Shown here in pieces: positions 7,069 through 18,172 of a stretch of 64,000 nucleotides of DNA. The notes under the pieces are model-generated. The model ran no database searches, was not told the DNA's origin, and saw only the letters and a list, made by a program, of their open reading frames with translations. The first letter of the stretch is position 1; the number at the start of each line of letters is the position of its first letter. The stretch is taken from NCBI GenBank assembly GCA_017084465.1, contig CP070896.1, positions 248,001-312,000 of the forward strand, in the 5' to 3' direction. This stretch comes from Lacrimispora xylanisolvens (GTDB lineage: Bacteria > Bacillota > Clostridia > Lachnospirales > Lachnospiraceae). A program made the translations under genes and the position numbers.

Positions 7069-9225
7069 TTAGGATTGTGGAACAGCTACAAAGGTGATTG
7101 CGTAAGAATTAACCACCTCACCTGTTTCCACATTTACAATTTCTACTGACCCGCTTGTTACATTATAGGCACCCTCTATATTTTTAAACGAAACCGGAAG
7201 CATCTGATCCCCTTTTAAAGTTGTGGGCTGCATAAGTTCCCGAACGGTATCCTGTCCATTTACTGACTGTCTCAGCTGGATTTTTAATGTCAGCTGGGTA
7301 CTTCCTGATCCCGGACCAATGATATTCTGGAGGGAGAAGGATTTGTCAATGGAAGCCAGATATTTATACTTGGATTCCTGTCCGTTTCCTGTGCTGATTA
7401 CAAAATTCACAGCACTTCCTGATTCCACCTGAGTCCCAGCCGCAACAGACTGACTGATGACATTGCCTCTTGCCACTGTCTCAGAAGAAGCTTCGGTAAC
7501 TGTTCCCTGAACCAGCTGGGCGTCAGCAAGCATCTCTACTGCAACCTCCTGTGTCTGTCCTGCCAGATTTGGCACAACAACCGGATTGACCAGAGCCGGG
7601 CCGCTGCTGGAAAAGAGGGTAATGGTTTCTCCCTCTATTGCCTCACCCGGGCTATAGCTGATTACCTTACCTGCCGCTACGGTATCGCTGTTTTTCTGTT
7701 CTACATTGACAACCAGTCCCTTGCCTTCCAGCAGAGACTTTGCAGATGCGGTATCCATAGATTCAAGTTCCAGTTTTTTAAGGTCAATGTTTGCCTTCTC
7801 TGGACCGTTACTGATTACCACATAGACAGCAGAGTATTTATCCACTATTGTATTCGCCTTTGGATCCTGGGAAATCACATCTCCCTTATCCACTGTATCC
7901 GAATACTCATATTCACTGATTTTCATATACAGACCGCCGTTGTCCTTTAACTTCTTCTCTGCGGTTTCAGAATCAAGACCACTGACATCAGGCATTTTCA
8001 CCTGCTTTTCGCTGAGAGTCTCTTCCGTAGGGGCGGCTGTAGTTGCAACCGATTCTTTTCCAGATCCGGAACGAAACAATCCGCCCACTTTGGAAAATAC
8101 GATTGCCAGAATTACAACAATAATAATGGCAGTCGCCACTCCTGCCGCAGTTAAAAGCTTTTCAATCTTGGGATTGATATCCTCGTCATTATTATTCCTT
8201 CTTTTTCTGCCAGATCCCGGCTGTTCGTCGTAATTGGACGATGACTGGTATTTCTGACCGTACTCCTGTCCTTTGGGAGCACGTTTTACCGGCTGCTCTG
8301 TCTGAGGCTTGCGGCCGGAACGGATCTGCTCCAGTTCCGGTTTTCCAATAATGACGGTCTGTGAATCATCCAAAGGCGGATGGTTCTGTACAAAATCCCC
8401 GTTTGGATTAACCAGAGCCTTGCGCAGGTCTGAAATTACTTCGTACATATTAGAATATCTATATTCCGGCTTTTTCTCTGTGCTCTTTAATATGATATTT
8501 TCTAATGCCACCGGAATCAACTCATTAAAATAACTGGGCGGTGTAATCACAGATTCTAAATGTGCCAGAGCTACTGTTACAGTATTATCTCCCTGAAAGG
8601 GCACTCTGCCGGCAACCATCTCATATAATGTGATACCAAGTGAATAGATATCACTTCTCACATCGCTGTAACCTCCACGCGCCTGTTCCGGCGATATGTA
8701 ATGAACCGATCCCACCGCTGTTGCGCTCATAGTCTGGGAAGACGCCGCTCTGGCAATACCGAAATCTGCCACCTTGACTTTTCCATCTCGTGCAATAATA
8801 ATATTCTGGGGCTTGATATCACGGTGAATGATCCCCTGCTCATGGGCTGCTGCAATTCCCTGTGCAACCTGCATGGCAATGCCGATGGCTTCCTTCATAT
8901 CAAGACAGCCTTTTTTCACAATATAATTTTTTAACGTAATTCCTTCAATTAATTCCATTACAATAAAATGAAGATCACCCTCATCCACAACATCATAAAT
9001 ATTAACAATGTTAGGATGGGAAAGTCTGGCCGCTGACTGGGCCTCCATTTTAAACTTACCGACAAAATTACTGTCAGAACTGAATTCTTCCTTTAATACT
9101 TTAATGGCAACCAGGCGGTTTAATTTATGGCACAGGGCCTTATACACATCTGACATACCTCCGGAACCGATTTGTTCCAGTATTTCATATCTGTCCTGTA
9201 AAAATGTCCCCGGTCTCAAAATCAT
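7069..9225 (-). CDS. prkC: PASTA-domain serine/threonine protein kinase
   Basis: Membrane kinase that senses muropeptides or lipid II and regulates wall growth and dormancy exit. A Hanks-type kinase domain (about 1-270) has glycine loop GSGGMSDVYKA, Lys in VAIKVLK, catalytic loop HRDIKPQN, DFGIA and activation-loop SATAVGSVHYISPEQ. A basic, disordered linker precedes one transmembrane helix (about 355-380). Three PASTA repeats follow, one beginning KMPDVSGLDSETAEKKL and another VVPNLAGQTQEVAVEML, and then a non-PASTA C-terminal beta domain. Length 718. It overlaps prpC by 4 bp, so kinase and phosphatase are coupled. Confidence 0.96.
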   Translation of the reverse strand: MILRPGTFLQDRYEILEQIGSGGMSDVYKALCHKLNRLVAIKVLKEEFSSDSNFVGKFKMEAQSAARLSHPNIVNIYDVVDEGDLHFIVMELIEGITLKNYIVKKGCLDMKEAIGIAMQVAQGIAAAHEQGIIHRDIKPQNIIIARDGKVKVADFGIARAASSQTMSATAVGSVHYISPEQARGGYSDVRSDIYSLGITLYEMVAGRVPFQGDNTVTVALAHLESVITPPSYFNELIPVALENIILKSTEKKPEYRYSNMYEVISDLRKALVNPNGDFVQNHPPLDDSQTVIIGKPELEQIRSGRKPQTEQPVKRAPKGQEYGQKYQSSSNYDEQPGSGRKRRNNNDEDINPKIEKLLTAAGVATAIIIVVILAIVFSKVGGLFRSGSGKESVATTAAPTEETLSEKQVKMPDVSGLDSETAEKKLKDNGGLYMKISEYEYSDTVDKGDVISQDPKANTIVDKYSAVYVVISNGPEKANIDLKKLELESMDTASAKSLLEGKGLVVNVEQKNSDTVAAGKVISYSPGEAIEGETITLFSSSGPALVNPVVVPNLAGQTQEVAVEMLADAQLVQGTVTEASSETVARGNVISQSVAAGTQVESGSAVNFVISTGNGQESKYKYLASIDKSFSLQNIIGPGSGSTQLTLKIQLRQSVNGQDTVRELMQPTTLKGDQMLPVSFKNIEGAYNVTSGSVEIVNVETGEVVNSYAITFVAVPQS

Positions 9226-9965
9226 AAGCTTACCTCCCTGCCAAGCTGAGGTTCCATTAAAACAACAGCAATATTGTCTTTCCCCCCATTATCATTGGCT
9301 ACTGTAATTAATTTCTCTGCCTTCTCCGGCAGCTCCAGTTCCGAGCATATGATTTCCTCTATTTCAGCATCTTCCAGCATATTGCTAAGCCCGTCAGAAC
9401 ATAAAAGTATATAATCTCCCGGCTCCAGGCTGACTTCAAAAAAATCAATCTCCAGCTTATCTTCCGTCCCAACAGCTCTGGTTATAATGTTCTTTTTTTC
9501 CCGATAATCCTTACTTCCCCGTTCCAGCTGACCTAATGATACCAGTTCTTCCACATAAGAATGGTCTCTTGTAATCTGTTTCAGCTGATTGCGGATTAAG
9601 TAAAGGCGGCTGTCTCCCACATTTGCCACATACATGGTTGAATCCTCAACTACAGCAGCAACCAGAGTGGTACCCATACCGTTTAATTCCGGCTTTTTCT
9701 TAGATTCCTGGTACAGTAACTGATTTACTTTTTCAATGCCGTCTTTCAGTACCGCAACCGTACCGGTGTCTTTTGCCATCTTAAAATGAGCCACCAGATT
9801 TTCGGCAATAAACCTGGAAGCATAATCTCCAGCCTGATGCCCTCCCATGCCATCTGCAACAAGAAACAGATTGGGCAGCACACCCACAGGCTCAATTGAG
9901 GAAAAAACATAATCCTGATTTGCCGAACGGACTCTTCCGGTATCCGTCATAGCACAAGCCTTCAT
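9222..9965 (-). CDS. prpC: PP2C-type serine/threonine phosphatase (Stp/PrpC)
   Basis: Metal-dependent phosphatase that reverses PrkC phosphorylation. The 247-residue protein carries the PP2C motifs in order: DTGRVRSANQD, VADGMGGHQAGDYAS (metal Asp and Gly-rich turn), GTTLVAAV, NVGDSRLYLI, LLCSDGLSNML and GGKDNIAVVL. Aspartates of the first, second, CSDG and KDN motifs are the Mn/Mg ligands. It lies 20 bp after rlmN and overlaps prkC. Confidence 0.96.
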   Translation of the reverse strand: MKACAMTDTGRVRSANQDYVFSSIEPVGVLPNLFLVADGMGGHQAGDYASRFIAENLVAHFKMAKDTGTVAVLKDGIEKVNQLLYQESKKKPELNGMGTTLVAAVVEDSTMYVANVGDSRLYLIRNQLKQITRDHSYVEELVSLGQLERGSKDYREKKNIITRAVGTEDKLEIDFFEVSLEPGDYILLCSDGLSNMLEDAEIEEIICSELELPEKAEKLITVANDNGGKDNIAVVLMEPQLGREVSL

Positions 9966-9985
9966 CGTAATATTCTCACTTCCTT

Positions 9986-11023
9986 TTACTCCTGATTTAA
10001 AAAACTTTTCCTAAGCTGACCGCAGGCACCATTAATATCCCTGCCCATTTCTCTTCTAATAGTAACATTAATTCCGTTTTTTTCAAGGAGATTTTTAAAT
10101 GCCTCAATTGCCTTCCTGTCAGACTGCACATAATCCCGTTCCTTAATGGGATTGACCGGAATCAGATTGATATGTCCATGCTGGGCTTTTAAAAGAGATG
10201 CCAGTGCAGAGGCCTCTTTTAAGTTGTCATTTACGCCGCTTACCAGACTGTATTCAAATGTAATTCTTCTTCCTGTTTTTTCAAAATAAGTATGACACGC
10301 CATAAGTACATCAGCAAGAGGATACCGGTTGGCTACCGGCATCAGGCTTTTACGCACCTCATCATTTGGCGCATGAAGAGAAAGAGCCAGAGTGATCTGA
10401 AACTTCTCCTCAGCCAGTTTTAAAATTCCAGGCACAATTCCGCAGGTGGAAACCGTTACGTTTCTCTGACTGATGTTTAAGCCATTCTCATCGGTGAGAA
10501 GGCGGATAAACTGCACCAGATTTTCATAATTGTCAAGTGGTTCTCCTGAACCCATGACTACAATGTTGGATACCCGTTCACCAGTAATCTTCTGAATCCG
10601 GTAAATCTGATCCAGCATCTCAGCCGGGCTTAAATTCCTCTCAAGCCCGTCAAGTGTGGATGCACAAAAGCGGCAGCCCATGCGGCACCCAACCTGAGAG
10701 GAGATGCACACGGAATTGCCGTGCTTGTATTTCATCAGTACGCTTTCAATCACATTGCCGTCGGAAAGACCAAATAAGTACTTTCTCGTACCGTCTATCT
10801 GCGAGATCTTTTCTTCTACAACAGTAAGAGAAGGAAGCTCTGCCATCTCAGACAGTTTTTCCTTCATAGTTTTTGGAAGGTTTGTCATTTCATCGTAGCT
10901 GGCCGCCAGTTTCTGATGAATCCATTCGTACAGCTGTTTCGCACGAAAGGGTTTTTCTCCGGCAGACACCAGGAAAGCCGTCAGTTCTTCCAGATTAAGA
11001 GATTTAATATCTGTTCTTTCCAT
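9986..11023 (-). CDS. rlmN: Dual-specificity 23S rRNA A2503 / tRNA A37 C2-methyltransferase RlmN
   Basis: Radical-SAM methyltransferase that methylates carbon 2 of an adenine in 23S rRNA and some tRNAs. The cluster-binding CxxxCxxC is seen as CRMGCRFCAST, about residue 115. The mechanism-critical second cysteine lies in the C-terminal NGACGQLRKS, and VMGSGEPLDNY is the SAM-binding GGEP equivalent. Length 345 is typical. This is RlmN rather than Cfr: it sits in its conserved chromosomal place between rsmB and prpC. Confidence 0.95.
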   Translation of the reverse strand: MERTDIKSLNLEELTAFLVSAGEKPFRAKQLYEWIHQKLAASYDEMTNLPKTMKEKLSEMAELPSLTVVEEKISQIDGTRKYLFGLSDGNVIESVLMKYKHGNSVCISSQVGCRMGCRFCASTLDGLERNLSPAEMLDQIYRIQKITGERVSNIVVMGSGEPLDNYENLVQFIRLLTDENGLNISQRNVTVSTCGIVPGILKLAEEKFQITLALSLHAPNDEVRKSLMPVANRYPLADVLMACHTYFEKTGRRITFEYSLVSGVNDNLKEASALASLLKAQHGHINLIPVNPIKERDYVQSDRKAIEAFKNLLEKNGINVTIRREMGRDINGACGQLRKSFLNQE

Positions 11024-11024
11024 C

Positions 11025-12359
11025 TTATTCTACCTTTTTTTGTAATACACCGATAAAAAATCCGTCACATGGATGAATTCCCGGCAATAGCTGCATGTAT
11101 CCATGTTTCAAGGTATCTATCTGAAACTGGTTTTTGAACTTCTCCTCCAGATCAACCGCCTGAAATGGAAAGTTCTCTAAAAACCATGCAAAATTTTCTT
11201 CATTTTCTTTTTTATCTATGGTACAGGTGCTAAATATAAGCTTTCCGCCTGGTTTTACATATGACTGTACAACCGAGAGGATTTCCCTTTGCAGAGAAGC
11301 CAGTTCGTCTAAATTCTCAGGCTTGACCCTGTACTTAATATCAGGTTTTCTTCCCAGAATACCAAGACCGGAACAGGGAAGATCAGCAAGCACGATATCC
11401 GCTTTCCCGGCGGAATCAGAATCAGGAACCAGGGCATCCCATACCTTTGCCCTGATATTGTCAAAACCGCAACGGTCAATATTTTCCTGTATCAGACTCA
11501 CCTTATATTCCGTTAAATCCCTTACTTCAACCATACCAGTCCCATTCAGCTTATCTGCCAGATGGATGCTCTTTCCTCCTGGTGCACCGCAGACGTCAAT
11601 GCAAAAATCCCCTTCTCTGGGATCTGCCGCTTCTCCCACAAGAGCAGAGCTGATATCCTGGACCTGAATGTATCCTTTTTGAAAGGCTTCCAGACCTTCC
11701 ATATAATCAAATTTTTCTAAAATGACCATATCCTCTGAAATCCCGGACTCTGCCACCTGTACGTTTTGTTTCCTAAGACTGGAAAGAATCTCTTCTTTCC
11801 CTGCTTTTGAACTGTTTAAGCGTACGATGGTTTTACTGTTTTCTAAAAATGAGGCCATAAAAGTGTTTGCAGTTTCCGTACCATAATCCTGATTCCACAT
11901 GGAAACAATCCAGGCAGGAACAGAATAACGAACGCTGTCATCCGGCCAGACCAGAGTTTCTTTATTTCTTGAAATGTTTCTCAAAACACCATTTACAAAT
12001 CCTTTTAGACCGACGAATTTCCGTTTGGCAGCCAGCTTCACAGCTTCATTGCACACAGCGGAATCCGGAACCCGGTCCATATATAAAATCTGATAAACCG
12101 ACATCCGCAGAATGCTGCGGATGACCGGCTTCATCTTTTTTACCTTTGTTGAAGAGAAAAAGTCAATGACGTAATCAATTTGTATTAAGTATTCCACTGT
12201 TCCTTCAACAGTTCTGGTTATAAAGGAACGTTCTGCTTTATCCAGATACTGGTATTTATTTAAGGCCTGACGCAGGACTAAATGGCTGTATGCTGAATGC
12301 TCTAATATTTCCATGAGTACATCCAGTACAATCTCCCTGCTGTCTGTGTCTTTAGTCAT
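11025..12359 (-). CDS. rsmB: 16S rRNA (cytosine-967 C5)-methyltransferase
   Basis: Makes m5C967 in 16S rRNA using SAM. An N-terminal NusB-like RNA-binding domain (about 1-135, REIVLDVLMEILEHSAYSHL) precedes a Rossmann methyltransferase domain. That domain carries the SAM motif DVCGAPGGKSIHLA, the catalytic-loop LADLPCSGLGILGRKPD (PC motif) and FSTCTIDKKENE, whose Cys is the nucleophile. About 444 residues. The start MTKDTDSR at 12359 was preferred over an in-frame ATG at 12389 because the family begins there. It overlaps the end of the metallopeptidase gene and lies 1 bp before rlmN. Confidence 0.94.
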   Translation of the reverse strand: MTKDTDSREIVLDVLMEILEHSAYSHLVLRQALNKYQYLDKAERSFITRTVEGTVEYLIQIDYVIDFFSSTKVKKMKPVIRSILRMSVYQILYMDRVPDSAVCNEAVKLAAKRKFVGLKGFVNGVLRNISRNKETLVWPDDSVRYSVPAWIVSMWNQDYGTETANTFMASFLENSKTIVRLNSSKAGKEEILSSLRKQNVQVAESGISEDMVILEKFDYMEGLEAFQKGYIQVQDISSALVGEAADPREGDFCIDVCGAPGGKSIHLADKLNGTGMVEVRDLTEYKVSLIQENIDRCGFDNIRAKVWDALVPDSDSAGKADIVLADLPCSGLGILGRKPDIKYRVKPENLDELASLQREILSVVQSYVKPGGKLIFSTCTIDKKENEENFAWFLENFPFQAVDLEEKFKNQFQIDTLKHGYMQLLPGIHPCDGFFIGVLQKKVE

Positions 12360-13067
12360 TATCTCTTCTTCCTCCAAATAATATAACAAGTCTCAGCAGC
12401 TGAAGTACCGTTGCCGCAAGTGCTGCCACATAGGTAAGAGCTGCTGCTCCCAAGCACTTTTCTTGTGTGAGACAGTTCTTCATCTCCCAGAATCCCTACC
12501 TGTCCCAGTAAAACCACCGCTCTCCTTGATGCATTAAACTCAACAGGGAGTGTAACCAGCTGAAATAAAACAGCCAGCGAAAACAGAATCAAACCGATAT
12601 TTACTAAAGGTGAGCCTGCACCGCTGATAAAGAATCCCAGTAAAATAACGGGCAGCGCAGCATGAGAACCGATATTAGCGGCGGGAACAATGGCACCCCG
12701 TAACTTCAAAGGCACATATCCCGTATTATCCTGCATGGCATGTCCGCATTCATGAGCCGCCACACCGATTGCTGCAACTGAAGTTGAATCATAGACCGAA
12801 TCGGATAAATTAACGGTTTTCGTTCTGGGATCATAATGATCAGACAGTCTTCCGCTGACAGGTCTTACCTGCACATCATAAATACCCTGGGAATTTAAAA
12901 GACGCTTTGCCGCCTCTGCCCCTGTCATTCCAGACATACTTCTTACTTTGGAATACTTGTTAAAAGTACTGGTCACCCTGGCAGATGCAGCCATGGATAA
13001 CAACGCACCAATGATTACAAATCCAGGTGGGGTCCATATAATACCCCATCATTCCACCATAATACAT
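12352..13067 (-). CDS. Zinc metallopeptidase of the YugP family (two frame breaks)
   Basis: Membrane-bound peptidase of Pfam Zn_peptidase_2. The zinc site HECGH is in AAIGVAAHECGHAMQ; three or four hydrophobic helices anchor it. The reconstructed protein starts MYYGGMMGYYMDP behind an AAAGGAG ribosome site and is about 238 residues. Two breaks are needed: near 13028-13031 (one extra base in GGGG; repair gives FVIIGALLSMAASARV) and near 12450 (one extra base; repair gives GAAALTYVAALAATVLQLL and the stop at 12352). Its position between fmt and rsmB is conserved in Lachnospiraceae. Substrate unknown. Confidence 0.85.
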
Positions 13068-13106
13068 AATCAGATTCTCCTTTCCCGAAAATACTGTCTG
13101 TATTCC

Positions 13107-14045
13107 TTACATATGTTTAAAAACAGTTCCATTCTCAATCTGGTAACCCCGTAAAAAGGCGCCGATCTCCATCCGCTTCTTTCCCTGCAGCTGAAGTTCT
13201 TTAATGGATAGTCCGCCTTTGCCGGTTTTCACCACCAGATGATCCTTTCCGGTTTCCACCACCTGGCCGCAGACGCCTTCATATTCCTGATCCACCACAT
13301 CTGCATCCCAGAGTTTTATTACTTTTCCATCCCAGTCTGTGTAAGCACTCGGCCAGGGGTTTAATCCACGGATCAGCCGTTCAATAGAGACGGCATCCAT
13401 AGACCAGTCGATATCACCCATGTTTTTCTTAATCATTCCCACATAACACATTTGTGACTCATCCTGCTTTTTTAAAACAGCAGTACCGTCTTCTATATCT
13501 TTCAGAGTTTTAATAAGAAGCTTTCCACCCACATGGCTCAGTTTCTCATGAAGGCTTCCGCCAGTCTCTTTTTTGTCCAAAACAACAACTTCCTGATCAA
13601 GCATATCTCCAGTATCCAGAGCTTCTGCCATCATCATGGTGGTGATACCGCTTACCTCTTCCCCGTTTATTACCACATATTGAATTGGGGATGCACCACG
13701 GTATCTAGGAAGAAGGGACGCATGGATATTAATACAGCCAAATTTGGGAATATCTAAAATGCTTTTTGGAAGAAGCTGCCCAAAAGCGGCGACCACCATC
13801 ACATCCGGGTTTAAATCTTTCAGGATTTTTACAAATTCGGGATCTCTTGCCTTCACCGGCTGATAAACGGGAATTCCATATTCCAGCGCCTTTTCCTTTA
13901 CAGGCGTCATCGAAACTTCCTTCCCTCTTCCCTTGGGCTTATCCGGCTGGGTCACTACAGCCATCACATCATGCCCTGCCTCTACCAGTGAGCAAAGGGC
14001 AGGAACCGAAAAATCAGGAGTTCCCATAAATATGACTTTCATCAA
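13107..14045 (-). CDS. fmt: Methionyl-tRNA formyltransferase
   Basis: Formylates initiator Met-tRNA using 10-formyl-THF. Residues 1-190 form the formyltransferase domain with [13 protein letters not shown], the catalytic [18 protein letters not shown] (Asn, His) and the Asp of ALDTGDML. The C-terminal OB-like tRNA-binding domain ends [18 protein letters not shown]. Length 312. It overlaps def by 4 bp, the standard def-fmt pair. The formyl donor depends on fhs, which lies in the same gene run at 19.8-21.4 kb. Confidence 0.96.
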   Translation of the reverse strand: MMKVIFMGTPDFSVPALCSLVEAGHDVMAVVTQPDKPKGRGKEVSMTPVKEKALEYGIPVYQPVKARDPEFVKILKDLNPDVMVVAAFGQLLPKSILDIPKFGCINIHASLLPRYRGASPIQYVVINGEEVSGITTMMMAEALDTGDMLDQEVVVLDKKETGGSLHEKLSHVGGKLLIKTLKDIEDGTAVLKKQDESQMCYVGMIKKNMGDIDWSMDAVSIERLIRGLNPWPSAYTDWDGKVIKLWDADVVDQEYEGVCGQVVETGKDHLVVKTGKGGLSIKELQLQGKKRMEIGAFLRGYQIENGTVFKHM

Positions 14046-14536
14046 TATTCCTCAACCTCCTCTTCCTCTTCTTCCAGAGTCACGTCTTCAATTTCTCCTT
14101 CGACCTTATCCACAAACAGCTCACCGCTTAAATGATCGCATTCGTGGCAGATCGCACGGGCAAGGAGTTCTTCTCCTTCCAGCACAAATGGCTGCATATC
14201 GGCGTCAAATGCCTTAACTTTCACATAATTTGGTCTGGTAACAGTTCCGGATTTTCCAGGCACACTTAAGCAGCCTTCTGGTCCGGTCTGTTCTCCGTCT
14301 GTCTCAATAATCTCCGGATTAATGAGAACGTACTGATTGCCATCCTCCACATCAATGACGACTATCTGCTTTAATATTCCTACCTGGGGAGCTGCAAGAC
14401 CTACGCCATTGGCCTCATACATGGTTTCAAACATGTCTTTGATCAAATCGATAATTCTTGGGGTGATCTCCTTCACAGGCTTACATTTTTTTCTTAAAAT
14501 TTCATCTCCAATGGTTCTAATTTTTCTAATCGCCAT
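14042..14536 (-). CDS. def: Peptide deformylase
   Basis: Removes the N-formyl group from nascent proteins, with Fe2+ or Zn2+ at the active site. The three motifs are present: [18 protein letters not shown] (metal Cys) and HECDHLSG (metal His pair with catalytic Glu); the third position after HE is Cys instead of the usual aliphatic residue. 164 residues with an unusually acidic tail ([14 protein letters not shown]). It overlaps fmt. Confidence 0.95.
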   Translation of the reverse strand: MAIRKIRTIGDEILRKKCKPVKEITPRIIDLIKDMFETMYEANGVGLAAPQVGILKQIVVIDVEDGNQYVLINPEIIETDGEQTGPEGCLSVPGKSGTVTRPNYVKVKAFDADMQPFVLEGEELLARAICHECDHLSGELFVDKVEGEIEDVTLEEEEEEVEEY

Positions 14537-14617
14537 TTTATTTGTCCTCTCATTTACGAAAAATCATATTGGATCAAGACTTGTTCAAACAATTCCGGAT
14601 GATTTTCTGAAAAACCA

Positions 14618-16770
14618 TCAATTTGATCCCTGATTTTTAATTAGTATATCATAGTTTTCTTGTTTCAAGTATAAAATTTTTCTATATATATCATTAATTT
14701 TGTATACAGATGCCTCTACCGGCCCGATCAGCTGAACCTGTTCCGGTTCCCCTATTGCAGTTGCAAATGCCCCTGCAGCGGCAGCTGTTTCCGTGAGAAC
14801 AGACTCATTTCGCGACGAGAACTGAATGGTTAAAAGACCGCTTGCCGGGGGATATTTCATCAGGCGGCGAAACGCCATCTCCTGCTTATAAAACGCCTCG
14901 TAATCCTGGCTGGCGGCAGTAACAATGCTGTAATGATCCGGGCTATAGGTCTGAATGATCACATCTCCTGCCTTGGCATCCCTGCCGGCTCTGCCGGCCG
15001 CCTGGGTAAGAAGCTGAAACGTCCGCTCTCCAGACCGGTAATCCGGCGTGTTTAAGGATAAGTCAGCTGCCAGCACCCCCACCAGGGTCACGTCAGGAAA
15101 ATCATGACCTTTTACAATCATCTGGGTACCAATGAGGATATCTCCCTCATGTTCGGCAAAGGCTGACAGTATGGCTTCGTGTCCGCCCTTTTCTTTGGTG
15201 GTATCCAGATCCATGCGCAATATTCTGGCCTGGGGAAACATCTTTTTCGTCATCTGCTCGATCTTTTGTGTTCCCACTCCAAAGTTTGCAATATAGGGGG
15301 AACTGCAGGAGGGACACTTAGACGGCATGGGAATGGTATGTCCGCAGTAATGGCAGACAAGCCGGCTGTTGTTATGCAGTGTCAGCGTCACATCACAATG
15401 AGGGCATCGTATGGCTTCTCCGCAGGAACGGCAGGAAACAAAATTAGCATAGCCTCTGCGGTTTATAAACAACATGATCTGCTCTTTTTTCCTTAGCCGT
15501 TCTTCCATCAGCATCTGCAATTTTCTGCTGAATATGGACTTGTTTCCTTCCTTTAACTCCTGCCTCAGATCCACAACTGATACTTCAGCCAGGCTGCTGT
15601 CCTTCTTTGCCCGTTCCGTGAGACGAAATAAGTGGTATTCCCCTCTCAGGGCCCTTGTATAAGCTTCCAGAGAAGGGGTTGCCGAACCCAGCACCAAAGA
15701 TGCGTCCTCCATCTTCGCCCGCTTCGCAGCAACCTCTCTGGCGTGATATCTTGGTACTGTCTCGCTTTTATATGCACCTTCATGCTCTTCATCAATAAGA
15801 ATCAGTCCCAATCTGGAAAACGGAGTAAATAAAGCAGATCTTGGACCGATCATAATATCAATATCGCCATTTTTCGCACGTTCAAACTGATCGAAACGCT
15901 CTCCTGCTGACAAACGGGAATTAATAATGGAAACCCGGTTTCCAAATCTGCCGTAGAACCGCATCACCGTCTGATAGGTCAGTGCGATTTCAGGAATCAG
16001 AACGATAACCTGTCTGTCGTCTTCAATAACGCGCTGAATTAATTCCATATAGACTTCTGTTTTGCCGCTGCCGGTTATTCCATGGATCAGATACGTATCC
16101 CGTTTGCCATTAGAATAGTCCCGGTTAAAACTGTCTACAATGATCTGCTGCCCAGTATTTAAGCGGAGTCTTTTTCTTCCTGGCATTCTATCTGAATGGG
16201 ATTTCGGTAAATTTCTTCCGATTCAAGACAAATATCACCCTTTTCAATCAAAGGCTTTATAGCCGATGCAGAAAGGTTCATCTGGTTTACTGCGATTTCG
16301 TAAGGAATCACAGGATTATCAAGCAGTGCAGAAAAAAGCCGGACTCTTGCCTTGTAACTCTTTTTTTCCGCTTCCTTTAATGCACGGCTTAACTGTTCCC
16401 GGTTTAAAAGACTTCTTATGATTTTCTTTTCTTTTGGCTTTACCTTCTGTTTGACCGGAAGCACGGTTTTCAGTGCCTGATTCATGGTTGAGCCATACTG
16501 TTCTTTTAACCACCACGCAAGAGTGATCAGCCTCGACTCCGCCGATACCCCATCCGTAACAATTCCCCCGATTTCTTTTATCTTATCCGGATCATAACTG
16601 GCCTTGGCCGTAATTCCCACCACATATCCCTTGCGCATGGTATTCCCCTTGCCAAAAGGAATCAGAACCCTGGTTCCTACTGTAATCTCCTGACGCAAAT
16701 GCTGGGGAATCCGGTAATCAAAGGTTCTGTCTACTTTTTTCGTGAGAAATATCAATAATGATCCTGGCAT
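14618..16770 (-). CDS. priA: Primosomal protein N' (replication restart helicase PriA, one frame break)
   Basis: Superfamily 2 helicase that reloads the replisome at stalled forks. The N-terminal DNA-binding domain (about 1-200, KVDRTFDYRIPQHL) precedes the helicase with Walker A HGITGSGKTEVYM, DEEH box, and a paired zinc module (CRSCGEAIRCPHC and LVCHYCGHTIPMPSKCPSC) between the helicase lobes. GRAGRDAKAGDVIIQT is motif VI. The frame breaks at about 16168-16173: one missing A in a run joins ECQEEK to RLRLNTGQQ. Reconstructed length about 717, normal for clostridia. Confidence 0.94.
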
Positions 16771-16807
16771 ATGTTTCTGACATTTATTTCCTCCAGAGGC
16801 GGACTGG

Positions 16808-18172
16808 TTAATGAAACTGTTCTGCTACCTGCCCCAGTTTCATGCTGTTAGAGCCTTTAAACAGCACACAGTCACCCGTCTTTAATTCTTCCTTTAAATA
16901 AGCTGTTAGTGGTTCCTGTTCCATAAATTCTTTTACTGTGATTTCTGGTGCATTCTCCCTTACTGCCCTGGCAATTTCTCCCGCCAGTTCTCCCAGTGTC
17001 ACCACGCAGTCAACCGGATGTGCTGCAATATATGTACCGATTTCATAATGATATTCCGGTGAACGTTCTCCCAGCTCCTTCATATCAGCCAGTACTGCAA
17101 TCTTTCTTTTTGCTTTGGTAATAGAACCTAAAACCTCAAGCCCCGCTTTCATGGAAACCGGACTGGCGTTATAAGTATCATCAATTACGGTGAATGTACC
17201 AGTATCATAAATCTGCTGGCGGTTTTTATATCCCTGAAAGCTCATCAGGGACTTTGCCGCTTCTTCCATGGAAATACCGTTTTCTGCCGCAACTGCCAAA
17301 GATACCATGGCATTTAGAATATTATGGCTTCCCATTACAGACAGCCGCACAGGGACTTTCTGCTGGTTATGCACTGCCGTGAACACAGGGAATCCATCTT
17401 CCAAATGAATATCAACCGCTCTGTAATCACAATTTTCTCCAGTTCCATAGAACACCGTTCTACAGCCGTCCTTTGCTTTTGTATCTTTTAGCATATCGTC
17501 GTCTCCGTTTAAAAAGAGAATTCCGTTTTCACAAAGGCCATCCTGGATAGTCAGTTTTTCTCTGTATATATTTTCCCTCGATCCCAGCTGTTCAATATGT
17601 GCCACTCCGATGTTGGTAATGACAGCCATGTGGATTCTGGCGATTCTGGCAATCACGGTGAGTTCTCCCGGTTCACTCATTCCCAGTTCGATCACGCCGA
17701 TCTCATCTTCCGGTGTGATTTCGCAAAGAGTGATGGGAAGCCCAACCTGGCTGTTGCTGTTACCTGGAGTTTTATAAACCTGATAACGGGAAGAAAGCGC
17801 ACATGCCACCATCTCTCTGGTAGTTGTCTTACCCACGCTTCCTGTAATACCGATGAGGGGAAGAGATAAACGATCTCTGTAAAAACTCCCCACTGCCTGA
17901 AGCGCCTTTTTCGTATCGTCAACCCGTATCCATGGCTTTTCTGATTCCACAACATCATGCTCACTGGTTAAAACAGCTGCTGCACCATGTTCAAAAGCCT
18001 GATCTATAAAACGATGGGCATCCACCTTTTCCCCGATAATTGGTACAAATAAATCATTTCCCTTCATGGTTCTGGAATCGATACTGATGTGTTTTAAAAC
18101 CGTATCCTCCCTCCCGCAAAGAAGTGTTCCGCCTGTAGCTGCAAGTATTTCCTTTACTGTCATATTTACCAT
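16808..18172 (-). CDS. murF: UDP-N-acetylmuramoyl-tripeptide--D-alanyl-D-alanine ligase
   Basis: Adds D-Ala-D-Ala to UDP-MurNAc-tripeptide, the last cytoplasmic step of the peptidoglycan precursor. The start MVNMTVKEILAATGG follows a GGAGGAATC site; an upstream in-frame ATG at 18241 adds non-family residues. It has the N-terminal UDP-binding domain, ATP site GITGSVGKTTTREM, central GVAHIEQLGSRENI (catalytic His and carbamylated-Lys region follows) and C-terminal domain with DDTYNASPVSMKAGL. About 454 residues. Confidence 0.95.
   Translation of the reverse strand: MVNMTVKEILAATGGTLLCGREDTVLKHISIDSRTMKGNDLFVPIIGEKVDAHRFIDQAFEHGAAAVLTSEHDVVESEKPWIRVDDTKKALQAVGSFYRDRLSLPLIGITGSVGKTTTREMVACALSSRYQVYKTPGNSNSQVGLPITLCEITPEDEIGVIELGMSEPGELTVIARIARIHMAVITNIGVAHIEQLGSRENIYREKLTIQDGLCENGILFLNGDDDMLKDTKAKDGCRTVFYGTGENCDYRAVDIHLEDGFPVFTAVHNQQKVPVRLSVMGSHNILNAMVSLAVAAENGISMEEAAKSLMSFQGYKNRQQIYDTGTFTVIDDTYNASPVSMKAGLEVLGSITKAKRKIAVLADMKELGERSPEYHYEIGTYIAAHPVDCVVTLGELAGEIARAVRENAPEITVKEFMEQEPLTAYLKEELKTGDCVLFKGSNSMKLGQVAEQFH

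Noticed and set aside
7200..9300. Several open frames on the plus strand opposite prkC and prpC
   Set aside because: No ribosome sites, no family resemblance and full overlap with well-conserved genes; they are shadows.
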